From Mucilaginibacter sp. 14171R-50 (GTDB lineage: Bacteria > Bacteroidota > Bacteroidia > Sphingobacteriales > Sphingobacteriaceae), in NCBI RefSeq assembly GCF_010093045.1, contig NZ_CP048115.1:2852001-2916000 (forward strand): a stretch of DNA of 64,000 nucleotides. Reading direction: 5' to 3'. Positions 1-9,505 of the stretch are shown piece by piece. Each line of letters starts with the position of its first letter. Positions within the stretch are counted from its first letter, which is position 1. The notes under the pieces are model-generated. The model worked only from the letters and a program-made list of their open reading frames with translations. It ran no database searches and was not told the DNA's origin. The position numbers were made by a program, and so were the translations under genes.

Positions 1-78
1 CTAATTGATCTATTAAATTATAATTCGCATAAATGAATATTATTATGTGTAATTAGTTAAATAGCTGTGCTTAACAAT

Positions 79-112
79 TAAAGACCTGTTTATTGGCAGG
101 TCTTTATTTTTC
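79..112 (+). terminator. Rho-independent terminator hairpin
   Basis: A perfect 10-bp stem (TAAAGACCTG at 79-88 with CAGGTCTTTA at 97-106) encloses an 8-nt loop and is followed by a T-rich tract (107-112). On the plus strand it would end a gene lying before the window. Its right arm also contains the stop codon of the minus-strand XRE gene, so it may serve both strands, with a weaker U-tract on the minus side. Confidence 0.7.
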
Positions 113-379
113 TAAATTAACTTCTTTTAATATGTTAATGAAATGAAGAATTTTATTCTGATATTTTCGTTGTGGAAAAGACCTGCCATTTTCCCATCCT
201 ACAATCGTGTCTTCGCAAACCCCAAACACTTCTGCGACCTCTCTTTGTAACAGCCCCCTTTCAATTCTCGCCTTTCTTATGTGCTCCCCCAGCGTTTGAG
301 GATTAACAGGAATGTCCTTTGAAGGCGGCTTTTTCACTACCTTGCGGTATGGAAGAAAAGTGGACGCAAGAATGCCCAT
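104..379 (-). CDS. XRE-family helix-turn-helix regulator
   Basis: Small DNA-binding protein of about 91 aa from the ATG at 379. The Cro/CI-type helix-turn-helix is visible in LGEHIRKARIERGLLQREVA followed by VFGVCEDTIVGWENGR, the usual order of this family in Bacteroidota. The frame is open up to 484, but residues encoded upstream of 379 are antisense to conserved yifB codons on the plus strand, so 379 is the better start. A basic, proline-containing arm (KKPPSKDIPVNP) precedes the domain, as in close relatives of this type. It is a single-domain protein without a peptidase or ligand domain, and its target is unknown. The gene sits where the 5' two thirds of yifB should be, which suggests it arrived with, or after, that deletion. 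Confidence 0.75.
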   Translation of the reverse strand: MGILASTFLPYRKVVKKPPSKDIPVNPQTLGEHIRKARIERGLLQREVAEVFGVCEDTIVGWENGRSFPQRKYQNKILHFINILKEVNLEK

Positions 380-856
380 GTGGTTATTACAACCATCCTG
401 AGAAGGAATGCATCTGCCCTCCGGGCACCGTTCAAAAGTATCTGAGTAAAATATCCGGGCCGCTTCTGGACCATTGACCTGCACGTAGAGGTTACGCCGG
501 TAAACTTTAATGAGTTATCATCCGATAGGCTGGCCGAGAAAAGCGAACTGATACGCGACAGGGTGATGAAAGCCCGCGAGGTGCAACTACAGCGGTTCGG
601 CAACCGGCCAGATCTGCATGCCAACGCGCAGATGAGCCCACAAATGGTGAGGGATATTTGTAAAATAACAACCGCCGGCCAAACCCTGCTGAAAAAGGCG
701 ATGGAAAAGCTGGGCCTGTCTGCCAGGGCTTATGACCGCATCCTGAAAGTTGCACGCACCATTGCCGACCTGGCCGGCAGCGAAGAAATATTGTTAGAGC
801 ACCTTGCCGAAGCCATACATTTCAGAAGTTTGGATAGGGAAGGCTGGGCCGGGTAG
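363..856 (+). pseudogene. Decayed 3' fragment of a YifB/ComM-type Mg-chelatase-like AAA ATPase gene
   Basis: Two frames together spell the C-terminal third of YifB/ComM (about 510 aa in full; a helicase-like AAA+ protein linked to natural transformation). The first reads CPCGYYNHPEKECICPPGTV then QKYLSKISGPLLD and ends at a TGA at 475-477. The second resumes with IDLHVEVTPVNFNELSSDRL and runs to the stop at 854-856, covering the Mg_chelatase C-terminal domain (AYDRILKVARTIADLAGSE). At the break, the expected Arg codon between LLD and IDLH retains only one base, a 2-nt deletion. The Walker A/B half is absent and replaced by the antisense XRE gene. A start at 563 would give only a 97-aa C-terminal domain, so a functional product is unlikely. 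Confidence 0.85.
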
Positions 857-1130
857 CGATGAGGCCATTAAACAATAAAATGATCGACCATACGAAGCAT
901 CGTTGCATCGTTACTATCGGATTGGAGCTCCCTGTGGCACTTCTATTTTTTTGCTTAAATAGTAAAAAAACTGAAGCTCGTTTACCATGTGGTTTCTAAG
1001 CTCACAATTGTTTAAACAATAATTTTTGATAGCCTGCTAAATACAAACTGTCGTAATCATAACATTTTTGTAATCGCAATATAATGTATACTTAACAAGT
1101 GTTCGGCTAATTTGCGTCTTCAAATACCGC

Positions 1131-2381
1131 ATGAAAAAGATCTTAGTATTTTCCATATTTTTCTTATTTTCTTTTGGTGTATCTGCACAATATTCAGGCG
1201 CATTGCCCGGGTACAAAATTGTAACGGGTAATAACTGGGTTAAAGCAAAAAACTATTACCTGCTTACCTTACTTGAGCAGGACAAACAGGTACAATCCCT
1301 TTTAAAAGCCGACGCCCAGTTAAGTAAACTTTCGCAAGAAAAGTATAATGCCTTGCAAGCCGCGATAAAAAATTGCAAGGATGGGCTTTGCTTGCCGGCA
1401 GCTTTGAAGTTTACCGATGCCGATATTGAGCTGGTAAGTAGCCTCTTAGCGGCTTTATACAAGCCCGGTAACGCGTTAGACAAGTTAGTTAAAACACAGC
1501 TCATTCCGTCTGGCTGTTATATTTTGTATAAAGACGAAACGCCCGCTAACCTTTTAATAAAAGCCTGGCAACAGGATGCCGCGGCGGTAAATTTTGCCAT
1601 CGGGGTGTATGGCGAAGGCCGAAAGCCCAATTATCCCGCTATTGATTCTATCAGCTTTGATGTTCACAAGAAAAACTACCTTATATTAATGTATGATTGT
1701 GCAACCGAGGTTGCCGATGTAACCAGATCAACCAGCCTTTTCTTTGCCATACCTCTCCACTCAGCGCTTACTTATCTTGAAATAAATGAACGCAATAATG
1801 CGGGCGACTTTGAACCGATGGCAGCTACCGAAAATAAGCTCGCCGTAACCAAAATAAAAACTATTAATTGGGCGGGGTATCCATACAGCCATATACTGGT
1901 GCCGGGGGCAGGTCCGGATAATCTGATCACACCATTAAGCGGAGAGGGAATGTTGCGCTGCCGCACCGCGGCAAGAGCATACTTTACAGGTAAAGCGCCG
2001 TTTGTAGTGGTATCGGGCGGGGCGGTGCATCCTTACAAAACCCGGAATAACGAGGCGATTGAAATGCGAAAGTATATGATCAAGACCTTGCATGTGCCCG
2101 CCTACGCGGTAATAATTGACCCGCATGCCCGCCACACTACAACCAACATCCGTAATGATGTCAGGATAGTTTTTAGGTATAGTATGCCGTTTGCACAACC
2201 CGGACTTATCGTTACCGATAAATACCAGAATGATTTTATAGAAAATATGGAGAAGCGATGCCTAAACGAATTAAAGTATATACCGTACAAGCTGGGCAAG
2301 CGATTATCTGAAACCGAACTTGAATTTTATCCGGTTATTACCTCGCTGCAGATAGATGCTGATGAGCCAATGGACCCATAA
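1131..2381 (+). CDS. Secreted YdcF/ElyC-like (DUF218) protein
   Basis: 416 aa with a Sec signal peptide (residues 1-19, cleavage near VSA-QYS). The N-terminal 220 residues are alpha-helical and unassigned. The C-terminal part (about 245-400) has the DUF218 pattern: ILVPGAGP, then a Gly-rich turn VVSGGAVHPY, then IDPHARHTTTNIRNDVRI, matching the nucleotide-like binding loop and the conserved E/TN region of YdcF/SanA/ElyC proteins. Known family members act in the envelope and their chemistry is poorly defined. The next gene starts 6 nt downstream, so the two are probably co-transcribed. Both lie just before the SusC/SusD locus, though 300 nt separate them from it. Confidence 0.7.
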   Translation: MKKILVFSIFFLFSFGVSAQYSGALPGYKIVTGNNWVKAKNYYLLTLLEQDKQVQSLLKADAQLSKLSQEKYNALQAAIKNCKDGLCLPAALKFTDADIELVSSLLAALYKPGNALDKLVKTQLIPSGCYILYKDETPANLLIKAWQQDAAAVNFAIGVYGEGRKPNYPAIDSISFDVHKKNYLILMYDCATEVADVTRSTSLFFAIPLHSALTYLEINERNNAGDFEPMAATENKLAVTKIKTINWAGYPYSHILVPGAGPDNLITPLSGEGMLRCRTAARAYFTGKAPFVVVSGGAVHPYKTRNNEAIEMRKYMIKTLHVPAYAVIIDPHARHTTTNIRNDVRIVFRYSMPFAQPGLIVTDKYQNDFIENMEKRCLNELKYIPYKLGKRLSETELEFYPVITSLQIDADEPMDP

Positions 2382-2387
2382 AAACAC

Positions 2388-3263
2388 ATGAAAACTACAC
2401 TGTCTGTCATCTCGTTATTATTAGCCGCCTGGCTTACCCCATTTGTTCAAAAGAACATCAATACCACCATCGTGCGCGAAACTACTGTAGATTCGCTTGG
2501 CGCATGCCAGGGAGCATCTTACCAAAACGGCCGCATATTTTTATACGGCGATAGGGAGGTGGGCATGATACGCGAGTACAAGTGGCAAAAGGATAGCCTT
2601 GTTTATACAAACAAAGAATATAAGCTCACCCAAAACGGGCAGGACGTTATAGGCCACCCAACAGGCATTGCGTTTAATGGCAGTAATAAAGTGTTTATTG
2701 GCAACTCCGTCCGTCTGAATAAAGAGGGTACGCAGTGGAAGGCCGTTATATACCAGATTAACTGGCCGGGATTGCAAAATACAGGCACGCTTGATGGCAA
2801 CATCATCAGCACTATTGACGATGACGCCTGCATACAGGGCACCCGCCCCGAATATGTAAAGTATAACAACAAATGGTACCTTGCCACTGCCGATTATGGC
2901 AACAAAGGAAACGAAGTAAGGTTGTACGACCCCGAAAAGCTGGCACGTTGCAAAAAAACGTCAGAACCGGGGGTGCTCTACAAAAAGTTTACCTGTACAC
3001 CTTGGGTGCAAAACCTGTATTGGGTATCTGATAAAGGCATCCTTATACTGATACAAAATCAGGTTGAAGGCCGTAAATGGCGTTTAACTTATGTAGACCT
3101 GAAGAAGTCTGTAGATGCCGGTGGTATGCAGGTGATCAAGCAGATTGATATAGACAGCCGACCGGATGAACTGGAAGGCTTTACCTTCATTAACGGACAT
3201 ACGGGCATTGCCGTTACCTCCTCGCGTAAAAACAACGTTAGCTATACCAACACTACCTGGTAA
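2388..3263 (+). CDS. Secreted protein of unknown function, probable beta-propeller
   Basis: 291 aa with an N-terminal signal (MKTTLSVISLLLAAWLTPF). I do not recognise the family. The body is a series of short beta-strand pairs with aromatic and Gly/Asp turns (IFLYGDREVG, KWYLATADYGNKGNEVRLYD, LYWVSDKGILILIQNQ, DSRPDELEGFTFINGHTG), which is the look of a five- or six-bladed propeller similar to SdiA-regulated or esterase-like propellers. No catalytic motif can be assigned. It follows the DUF218 gene by 6 nt, implying co-expression in the periplasm. The last residues (SYTNTTW) run to the stop without a sorting signal. A role in binding or processing a phospho- or glyco-conjugate is only a guess from the neighbours. 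Confidence 0.55.
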   Translation: MKTTLSVISLLLAAWLTPFVQKNINTTIVRETTVDSLGACQGASYQNGRIFLYGDREVGMIREYKWQKDSLVYTNKEYKLTQNGQDVIGHPTGIAFNGSNKVFIGNSVRLNKEGTQWKAVIYQINWPGLQNTGTLDGNIISTIDDDACIQGTRPEYVKYNNKWYLATADYGNKGNEVRLYDPEKLARCKKTSEPGVLYKKFTCTPWVQNLYWVSDKGILILIQNQVEGRKWRLTYVDLKKSVDAGGMQVIKQIDIDSRPDELEGFTFINGHTGIAVTSSRKNNVSYTNTTW

Positions 3264-3324
3264 AATATTTTTCCACTTAACAGAATGTTAACCTTTATAC
3301 GCTGTTTTGTTAAGACATCTGTGA

Positions 3325-3332
3325 TAGCTTTG
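3325..3332 (+). promoter_or_regulatory. Possible -7 element for the susC transcript
   Basis: TAGCTTTG fits the Bacteroidota -7 consensus TAnnTTTG. The nearest TTTG upstream (3306-3309) is only 15 nt away, shorter than the usual spacing of about 19, so the -33 element is doubtful. Transcription from here would give susC a leader of roughly 220 nt. Confidence 0.35.
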
Positions 3333-3467
3333 TTGCCATTATAGTAAAGTACCTATCTGTAATTTACTTTTACTTTAATAAAGTAATCAACTTATTTAAA
3401 AATCGTTAAAATTTTCTGCCTATGTAGCACCATTTCCTATCGACCAGAAAACAGGCATAAAACACAA

Positions 3468-3498
3468 AAACCGGAGCTGCGCTAACATCTTCCGGTTT
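3468..3498 (+). other. Leader hairpin upstream of susC
   Basis: A perfect 8-bp stem, AAACCGGA (3468-3475) with TCCGGTTT (3491-3498), encloses a 15-nt loop 60 nt before the SusC start. It has no following U-tract, so it is not an obvious terminator. It may be a structured element of the 5' leader. Confidence 0.4.
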
Positions 3499-3559
3499 AA
3501 GTGATCGCTTGTTTATAAACTCATACCAATAAGTCTTTCAACAATTAACTTTTAAATGT

Positions 3560-6500
3560 ATGCAAAAAAAGATTACCGACAATCTTTTAAAGCAAGCATG
3601 TAACAGTATTACTTTTGTTTTACTGTTAATGTTTGCTACCACGGCTTTTGCCGCCAAACCCGCTGTAAGTGCAGCAACTTTCGACAACATTACAGGTACC
3701 GTAATAGACGAGACCGACCAGCCACTACCCGGTGTAACCGTAAGAGTAAAAAATACATCTGTTGCAGTTAGTACCGATGCCAGGGGCCACTTTTCTATTA
3801 ATGCCGATAGGGGCGCTACCCTGGTGTTTAGTTTTATTGGCTACATAAGCCAGGAAATTACTTACGCAGGCAGCCCGATAAATATAAAACTTAAACCGCA
3901 GGCCAACATGCTTAACGAAGTGGTGGCTATTGGCTATCAAACCATGCGTAAAAGCGATGTAACCGGCGCCATTTCAAGTGTCAAAGCAAGCGAGCTTAAC
4001 CTGGCCGCGCCAACCATTGGGCAGGCTTTAGTTGGTAAAATTGCCGGTGTGCAGGTGTCGCAAACCAGTGGTGCGCCTTACCAGAGTACCAAAATACGCG
4101 TAAGGGGTGTGGGTTCGTTCAACGCCAGTTCCGATCCGCTTTATGTTATTGATGGTTACCCTGCTAATAACGACGTGTATATTAATCCGGAGGATGTAGA
4201 ATCTATAGACATTTTAAAAGATGCTGCATCTGCTGCTATATATGGTTCAAGGGCATCAGGTGGGGTGGTTTTGATCACAACCAAGCGCGGTAAAGAGGGT
4301 AAAGGCAAATTTGAATACGATGTTCAGATAGGTAGCGACCAACTGGCCCATAAAGTAAAGTTGCTTAACTCTGATGACTTTGCCCAGTTAGTTATTGATG
4401 GCCGTAACAACGCCTACCATGACCTTTGGGTGAACACGGGCCACACATGGAATGATGCCATGTACGGCGACCCAAATGCAACCCGGGTTACCAACGTAGG
4501 TAACGCAGGTAGTGTGCAGATCCCCGATTACCTGTATGACTTTTCGACTCAATCGTTGAAACACCAAACGGTAAACACCGACTGGCAGGACGAGCTCTAC
4601 CGCAAAACGTTGTACCAAAAGCATACGCTTTCGTTTTCGGGCGGCTCAAACGGCACGCGTTATTATTTTAGCGGCGCTTACCAGAACCAGCCGGGTATCA
4701 TTGTATCATCAGGCCAGGAGCGTTATAACTTTCGTTCGAACGTAGAGTCCGACATCAGCAAAAAATTACACGTGGGCGCTAATGTCTCTTATACCCAAAA
4801 CTACAACCGCGAGACGCAGGAGGGAAGGTTTGATCACGGCCCTATATTGGGTGCATTAATTTATATGCCATTCTTCCCGGCCTATAACGCAGATGGTTCC
4901 CTGGCAACCAATACAGCGGCTGCGCAGTCATCGGCCTATGGTTTCCAAAGCATTGAAAACCCTGTTGCGCTGGCAACCCGTACAAAAATTAGCAGGAAAG
5001 GTTACCGTACCAACGTTAATGCCGTGGCCAGCTATAAAATAATTGATCCGTTAACCTTTAAAGTCAACGTTGGTACTAATACATATAATGAGAAGTATGA
5101 TTACTATTTGCCAACTACTTTAAGTAGCGGTGCTAACCCACCGGGGTCGGCACAGTCAATTGCCGCTGCTAATGCAGTAGCGCAAACCAATACCGTTAAT
5201 GATCAATTAGCCGAGTTTACACTTAATTACAACAAGCAATTCGGTAAACATCGTATCGACGCGTTGGGCGGTTATACCATTCAGCGCACAACCGGCGACC
5301 TTATGTCGGTTACGGCAAAGGGTTTCCAGAATGATAACGTTACCGAAATAACAGGTAAGGGTGCCGATGCAGCCTTTTTTACACTAAACAACAATACAGG
5401 TAAATCAACTACTACGCTACTATCTTATTTTAGTCGGGTTGCCTATAACTACGCTGGTAAATACTACTTAACGGGTTCATTCCGTGCAGATGGTTCTTCT
5501 CGTTTTGGCCCTAAAAACAAGTACGGCTATTTCCCATCGGTAGCTGCCGGCTGGACAGTATCTGAAGAGCCTTTTTACAACAGCCTGCTTGGCGAACAAT
5601 CAACCGTTAAATTGCGGGCAAGCTGGGGCTTAAGTGGTAATTACAATATTCCTAATTACGGTTATCTGCAAACATTGTCAAACCCAACCGGTGTGGTATT
5701 TGGTAACGGCCAGGTTGCCTCTGCAACCTATCCTAACGGTTTAAAAGACCCTAATCTTAGCTGGGAATCTACCTCTCAGTATAACTTTGGCGCCGAATTT
5801 GGTTTACTTAAAGACCGTTTATCGTTAATTGCCAATTACTACATAAGTAAATCTTATAATTTGTTGTACAACCAGCCTATATCGGCTATTTCGGGTGCTA
5901 CAACAATCCTTACCAATCTGCGTAACTCAGAGATCCGCAACACCGGTTTTGATTTCCAACTGGATGGCCGTGCTGTTCAGAGTAAAGATTTTAATCTGAG
6001 TATAAGCGGTAACATCTCTATTAACCGCAATAAGGTTACCAAACTTAGCGGCAACAATACCATTATTATTAACGGTGCCGAGCGTTCGTACTTAACCAAC
6101 ATTACCCAACAGGGGCAACCTGTAGGTATGTTCTACGGCTTTAAAGTAGCGGGCATGGTAACTGAAGAGAACATTGGCAAAGTTGCACCGTCATCGGCAC
6201 AATCAAACCCATTACATGTTGGCGATCTTTATTTCGAGGACACTAACCGTGATGGCGTCGTGAATGATGCGGACAAAACCGTTATCGGTAACCCATACCC
6301 GGATTTTACTTATGGCTTTGCTATTAACCTTAACTATAAAAAGGTCGACTTCAGCGCATCTTTTAACGGTTCGCAAGGTAATGAAGTGTTAGACGGGCAG
6401 GATTATTACCTGTACAATATGGAAGGATCGGGCAACCAGTATGCAAACGTGGCCGACCGCTATCGTAACGCTGCAAACCCGGGCAATGGCACCGTTTATC

Positions 6501-6835
6501 GTGCATCACGCGCAGGTACACAAAGCAATAGTACCCGCTTATCAACTTTCTATCTGCAAGATGGTTCGTTTCTTCGGTGTAATAACATCACCCTGGGTTA
6601 CACTTTGCCAAAATCGGCTGTTACAGCTATTGGCATGAGTAACCTGCGTATTTACGGCTCGGTGGTAAACGCGTTTACCATCACCAAATACAAAGGGTAC
6701 AATCCCGAGGTTGACTATAACTTCAGCAGCGGTGCTTCAAACAACACCCAGCCGTCTAACCTTGCCCCCGGAATCGACTATGGTGTGTATCCTTTGGTGC
6801 GCTCGTTCAACTTAGGCGTACGTGCTACATTCTAA
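3560..6835 (+). CDS. SusC/RagA-family TonB-dependent outer-membrane transporter
   Basis: 1091 aa, normal for SusC. A signal sequence (about residues 1-32) is followed by a carboxypeptidase-D-like beta-sandwich (about 43-115, DQPLPGVTVRVKNTSVAVST), then the TonB plug with the SusC signatures KSDVTGAISSVKASEL, LYVIDGYPANND and ESIDILKDAASAAIYGSRAS. The remainder is the 22-strand barrel, ending in the aromatic-terminated strand FNLGVRATF. It forms the outer-membrane half of a pedal-bin importer with the SusD lipoprotein encoded 18 nt downstream. No STN domain is present, so there is no sign of anti-sigma signalling through this copy. Substrate cannot be read from the sequence; the downstream phosphodiesterase suggests a glycerophospho-compound. 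Confidence 0.95.
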   Translation: MQKKITDNLLKQACNSITFVLLLMFATTAFAAKPAVSAATFDNITGTVIDETDQPLPGVTVRVKNTSVAVSTDARGHFSINADRGATLVFSFIGYISQEITYAGSPINIKLKPQANMLNEVVAIGYQTMRKSDVTGAISSVKASELNLAAPTIGQALVGKIAGVQVSQTSGAPYQSTKIRVRGVGSFNASSDPLYVIDGYPANNDVYINPEDVESIDILKDAASAAIYGSRASGGVVLITTKRGKEGKGKFEYDVQIGSDQLAHKVKLLNSDDFAQLVIDGRNNAYHDLWVNTGHTWNDAMYGDPNATRVTNVGNAGSVQIPDYLYDFSTQSLKHQTVNTDWQDELYRKTLYQKHTLSFSGGSNGTRYYFSGAYQNQPGIIVSSGQERYNFRSNVESDISKKLHVGANVSYTQNYNRETQEGRFDHGPILGALIYMPFFPAYNADGSLATNTAAAQSSAYGFQSIENPVALATRTKISRKGYRTNVNAVASYKIIDPLTFKVNVGTNTYNEKYDYYLPTTLSSGANPPGSAQSIAAANAVAQTNTVNDQLAEFTLNYNKQFGKHRIDALGGYTIQRTTGDLMSVTAKGFQNDNVTEITGKGADAAFFTLNNNTGKSTTTLLSYFSRVAYNYAGKYYLTGSFRADGSSRFGPKNKYGYFPSVAAGWTVSEEPFYNSLLGEQSTVKLRASWGLSGNYNIPNYGYLQTLSNPTGVVFGNGQVASATYPNGLKDPNLSWESTSQYNFGAEFGLLKDRLSLIANYYISKSYNLLYNQPISAISGATTILTNLRNSEIRNTGFDFQLDGRAVQSKDFNLSISGNISINRNKVTKLSGNNTIIINGAERSYLTNITQQGQPVGMFYGFKVAGMVTEENIGKVAPSSAQSNPLHVGDLYFEDTNRDGVVNDADKTVIGNPYPDFTYGFAINLNYKKVDFSASFNGSQGNEVLDGQDYYLYNMEGSGNQYANVADRYRNAANPGNGTVYRASRAGTQSNSTRLSTFYLQDGSFLRCNNITLGYTLPKSAVTAIGMSNLRIYGSVVNAFTITKYKGYNPEVDYNFSSGASNNTQPSNLAPGIDYGVYPLVRSFNLGVRATF

Positions 6836-6853
6836 CATTAAATGATAAAAGAG

Positions 6854-8392
6854 ATGAAGAAGAATATTATTATAACCGTGAGTGCAGCCGCTTTGCTCGC
6901 AGTATCAATGCCCTCATGTAAAAAAGATTTTCTGGATCAGAAAAATCCTAACGCAATTGACTTAAGCGAAAGTTTTCGTACACCGTCAGACGTTTTAACA
7001 GCCGTGAATGGTATTTACCAATCGTTACGCAGCAGCAACAATATTGGCGAAAACAGCGGTTTGTGGACGGATGAACGGTCTGACGATACGGGCCGCAACG
7101 ACAATCAGTCTAACGCCGGCGAGCCGTTTCAGTTTGGCAATTTTTCTATACTGCCAAGCAACACCTATTTAAAAAGCCATTGGGTATCATTGTATGGTAC
7201 TATCTCTCGTGCTAATGTGGTGTTATCAAACATTGATAAAGTAACCTTTAGCGATCCTGCCCAAAAGCAGCAATATATTGCCGAAGCCGAATTTTTACGT
7301 GCGGTAATGTATTTCCAGTTGGTGCGCACCTGGGGCGACGTGCCCCTGGTAACTAAACAACTTACTTATGGTGAACTGACCGACGCTACTGCCCGCGAAA
7401 AACAGGCCGTTGTTTACGCGCAAATAGTAGCTGACCTTAAAGATGCATTGAACAGTAACCTTCCCGATCTGCAAAGCGGCGCAAACCTGGGCCGTACATC
7501 AAAAGCAGCCATAAATGCTACATTGGGCCAGGTTTATTTAACCATGGCAACCACGCAAGACCAGGCCGCCCGTACAGAGAATCTCAACAACGCCAAAACT
7601 TACCTGCTTGCCGCGTACAATATGCGTAAATTTGGTAGCTTAAGCAGTATCCCGTATGCTGATGTTTTCGACGTAGCTAAGAAAGCTTCCAACCAGGAGG
7701 TCATCTGGCAGATCGTAAACAAACAGGGCGACCCTACCTATAGCTCTTCTATAGCTGCCAATAACCAGGCAAAAGGCGAAAACATCAATTCACTCGCGCC
7801 ACAGTCTGGCGTGGGCGGTAACGTAACGCCCGATCTGATCAAGGAATACGAAGCAGGCGACCCGCGTATGGCGTTCTCGGTAAAATTTGCTAATGACCCT
7901 ATTGTTAAGGATTACTTTATCACTAAATTCAGGGATACAAGCCCTACGGCGTCAAACCTGGGTTATGGCGGTAACGACTGGATACTGATCCGCTACGCCG
8001 ATGTTATATTGATGCTGGCCGAAGTAAGCAATTACCTCGGCGATAAAGGTGGTGCAATTACCTACCTGGATATGGTACGTACAAGGGCAGGTATGCCAAC
8101 TTACGCAGCATCATTGACCAACCCGGCGTATGCCGACAAATACACCGACTTGCGTATGGCTATCCTGCACGAACGCCGTGTTGAGCTGGCGTTTGAGCAC
8201 CACCGCTGGTTCGATCTGTTGCGCACTTTTAATGCCGAGGACCTTGTTATTTATTTCAGAGCTAAAAGTCAGGCGGATTTTGGTATACCTAAACTTAGTA
8301 ACTTCACCACAAAAGACATTTACTTCCCGATCCCGTTTGATGAGTACAAACTGAATCCGGAGAAAATGTACCAAAACCCGGGCTATAATTAA
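6854..8392 (+). CDS. SusD/RagB-family outer-membrane lipoprotein
   Basis: About 512 aa from the ATG at 6854 (a second in-frame ATG at 6842 is less likely because MKKNIIITVSAAALL begins a typical lipoprotein signal). The lipobox ends in MPSC with Cys followed by KKDFLDQ, the usual SusD start. TPR-type helices and the SusD N-domain motif (LRAVMYFQLVRTWGDVPLV) are followed by the C-terminal RagB region (ILIRYADVILMLAEV and ILHERRVELAFEHHRWFDLL). It caps SusC and binds ligand at the cell surface. It is the second gene of the SusCD operon, followed by a clear terminator at 8408-8432. Confidence 0.95.
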   Translation: MKKNIIITVSAAALLAVSMPSCKKDFLDQKNPNAIDLSESFRTPSDVLTAVNGIYQSLRSSNNIGENSGLWTDERSDDTGRNDNQSNAGEPFQFGNFSILPSNTYLKSHWVSLYGTISRANVVLSNIDKVTFSDPAQKQQYIAEAEFLRAVMYFQLVRTWGDVPLVTKQLTYGELTDATAREKQAVVYAQIVADLKDALNSNLPDLQSGANLGRTSKAAINATLGQVYLTMATTQDQAARTENLNNAKTYLLAAYNMRKFGSLSSIPYADVFDVAKKASNQEVIWQIVNKQGDPTYSSSIAANNQAKGENINSLAPQSGVGGNVTPDLIKEYEAGDPRMAFSVKFANDPIVKDYFITKFRDTSPTASNLGYGGNDWILIRYADVILMLAEVSNYLGDKGGAITYLDMVRTRAGMPTYAASLTNPAYADKYTDLRMAILHERRVELAFEHHRWFDLLRTFNAEDLVIYFRAKSQADFGIPKLSNFTTKDIYFPIPFDEYKLNPEKMYQNPGYN

Positions 8393-8407
8393 TAATGATA
8401 ATAATAT

Positions 8408-8432
8408 AAAAGGGGAGTAACATCCCCTTTTT
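8408..8432 (+). terminator. Terminator after the susCD operon
   Basis: A 9-bp perfect stem (AAAAGGGGA at 8408-8416 with TCCCCTTTT at 8423-8431), 6-nt loop GTAACA, ending in a T run. It lies 15 nt after the susD stop and 12 nt before the next start, so the phosphodiesterase gene must rely on read-through or on a promoter inside susD. Confidence 0.85.
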
Positions 8433-8444
8433 AATTTGCTTAAG

Positions 8445-9311
8445 ATGAGAACCAAACTGATCGTAACTGTACTGCTGTTAGCCGCCGGCAGCCTAAAAGC
8501 CCAGAAAAAAGTATTGGTAGCCGCGCACCGTGGAGACTGGCGGAATGCGCCGGAGAATTCGTTACGTGCTTTTGAGTATGCCGCCGCTATGGGTGTAGAT
8601 ATTGTCGAGCTGGACTTAAACAAAACTAAAGATGGCGTGCTTATTATTATGCACGACCAAACTATCGACCGAACCACCAATGGCAAAGGTAAACCGTCTG
8701 ATTACACGCTGGAAGAGATCCGCAAGTTTGGTTTGAAGAATGGGTTAGGCCGTGTAACCCGCAACTCTATTCCAACCTTTAAAGAGGTGATGCAGGCACT
8801 TAAAGGAAAACCCATTATGGTAAACCTGGACAAGAGCTACCCATATTACCGCGAAGCCTGTCAGGCGCTTAATGAAACCGGCACATTGAAACAAGCCATA
8901 TTTAAGGCAGAGGTAACTTACCCGGCAATGAAAGAACGCTATGGAAGTCTGATAGACAGCATAACCTACATGCCTGTTGTTAATTTGGATAAGCCGGACG
9001 CGCGGTTGATAATTAACGAGTACCTGCAACACATGAAGCCCTGGGCTTTTGAGCTGAACTTTAAAACGGATACCTCATCTATTCTTACCGATAATAAATT
9101 TATTACCCGGACTGGTGCTAAAGTTTGGCTCAACTCACTTTGGGCATCCCTCAACGCTGGGCACGACGACGACCTTGCTGTAGAAGAAGGCAACAAAAAA
9201 GATAGCTGGGACTGGCTGCTGGCTCATGGTGCGATGGTTTTACAAACAGACAGGCCAAGAGAACTGCTGGCGTATTTAAGATTCAGATACCTTCGCAGCC
9301 AAAAGGACTAA
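8445..9311 (+). CDS. Secreted glycerophosphodiester phosphodiesterase-family protein
   Basis: About 288 aa from the ATG at 8445, with a signal peptide ending near LKAQ. The GDPD TIM-barrel signature is complete: AAHRGDWRNAPENS near residue 30 (catalytic His, with Arg and the metal-binding Glu), VDIVELDLNKTKDGVLIIMH with the metal Glu and Asp and a second His, then DQTIDRTTNGKGK. These enzymes cleave glycerophosphodiesters to sn-glycerol-3-phosphate and an alcohol using divalent metal. The late part (WLNSLWASLNAGHDDD and GAMVLQTDRP) matches barrel strands that close the active site. Placement after SusCD suggests periplasmic hydrolysis of an imported phosphodiester, which is an inference. A terminator hairpin lies between it and susD, so it may be regulated separately. 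Confidence 0.9.
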   Translation: MRTKLIVTVLLLAAGSLKAQKKVLVAAHRGDWRNAPENSLRAFEYAAAMGVDIVELDLNKTKDGVLIIMHDQTIDRTTNGKGKPSDYTLEEIRKFGLKNGLGRVTRNSIPTFKEVMQALKGKPIMVNLDKSYPYYREACQALNETGTLKQAIFKAEVTYPAMKERYGSLIDSITYMPVVNLDKPDARLIINEYLQHMKPWAFELNFKTDTSSILTDNKFITRTGAKVWLNSLWASLNAGHDDDLAVEEGNKKDSWDWLLAHGAMVLQTDRPRELLAYLRFRYLRSQKD

Positions 9312-9505
9312 AAAAAGAACAGTAGCTATGTTTCAATAGTTTTTTTTATTCAGAAAAGTCTTAAAATCATATCTAACTTATCACGAAATGTACACACAGG
9401 CTATACCATTTTTTACCTTGTCTGTTTTTACGGTGAAGCGTACATCAAATGACTGTGATGTTCTCATCTTTTAACAGTTTTAAAAAAGTAAAACGATTAA
9501 TAAAT

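Noticed and set aside
8111-8686. 191-codon minus-strand frame over the susD/GDPD junction
   Set aside because: Antisense to two strong genes and across a terminator; explained by codon usage.
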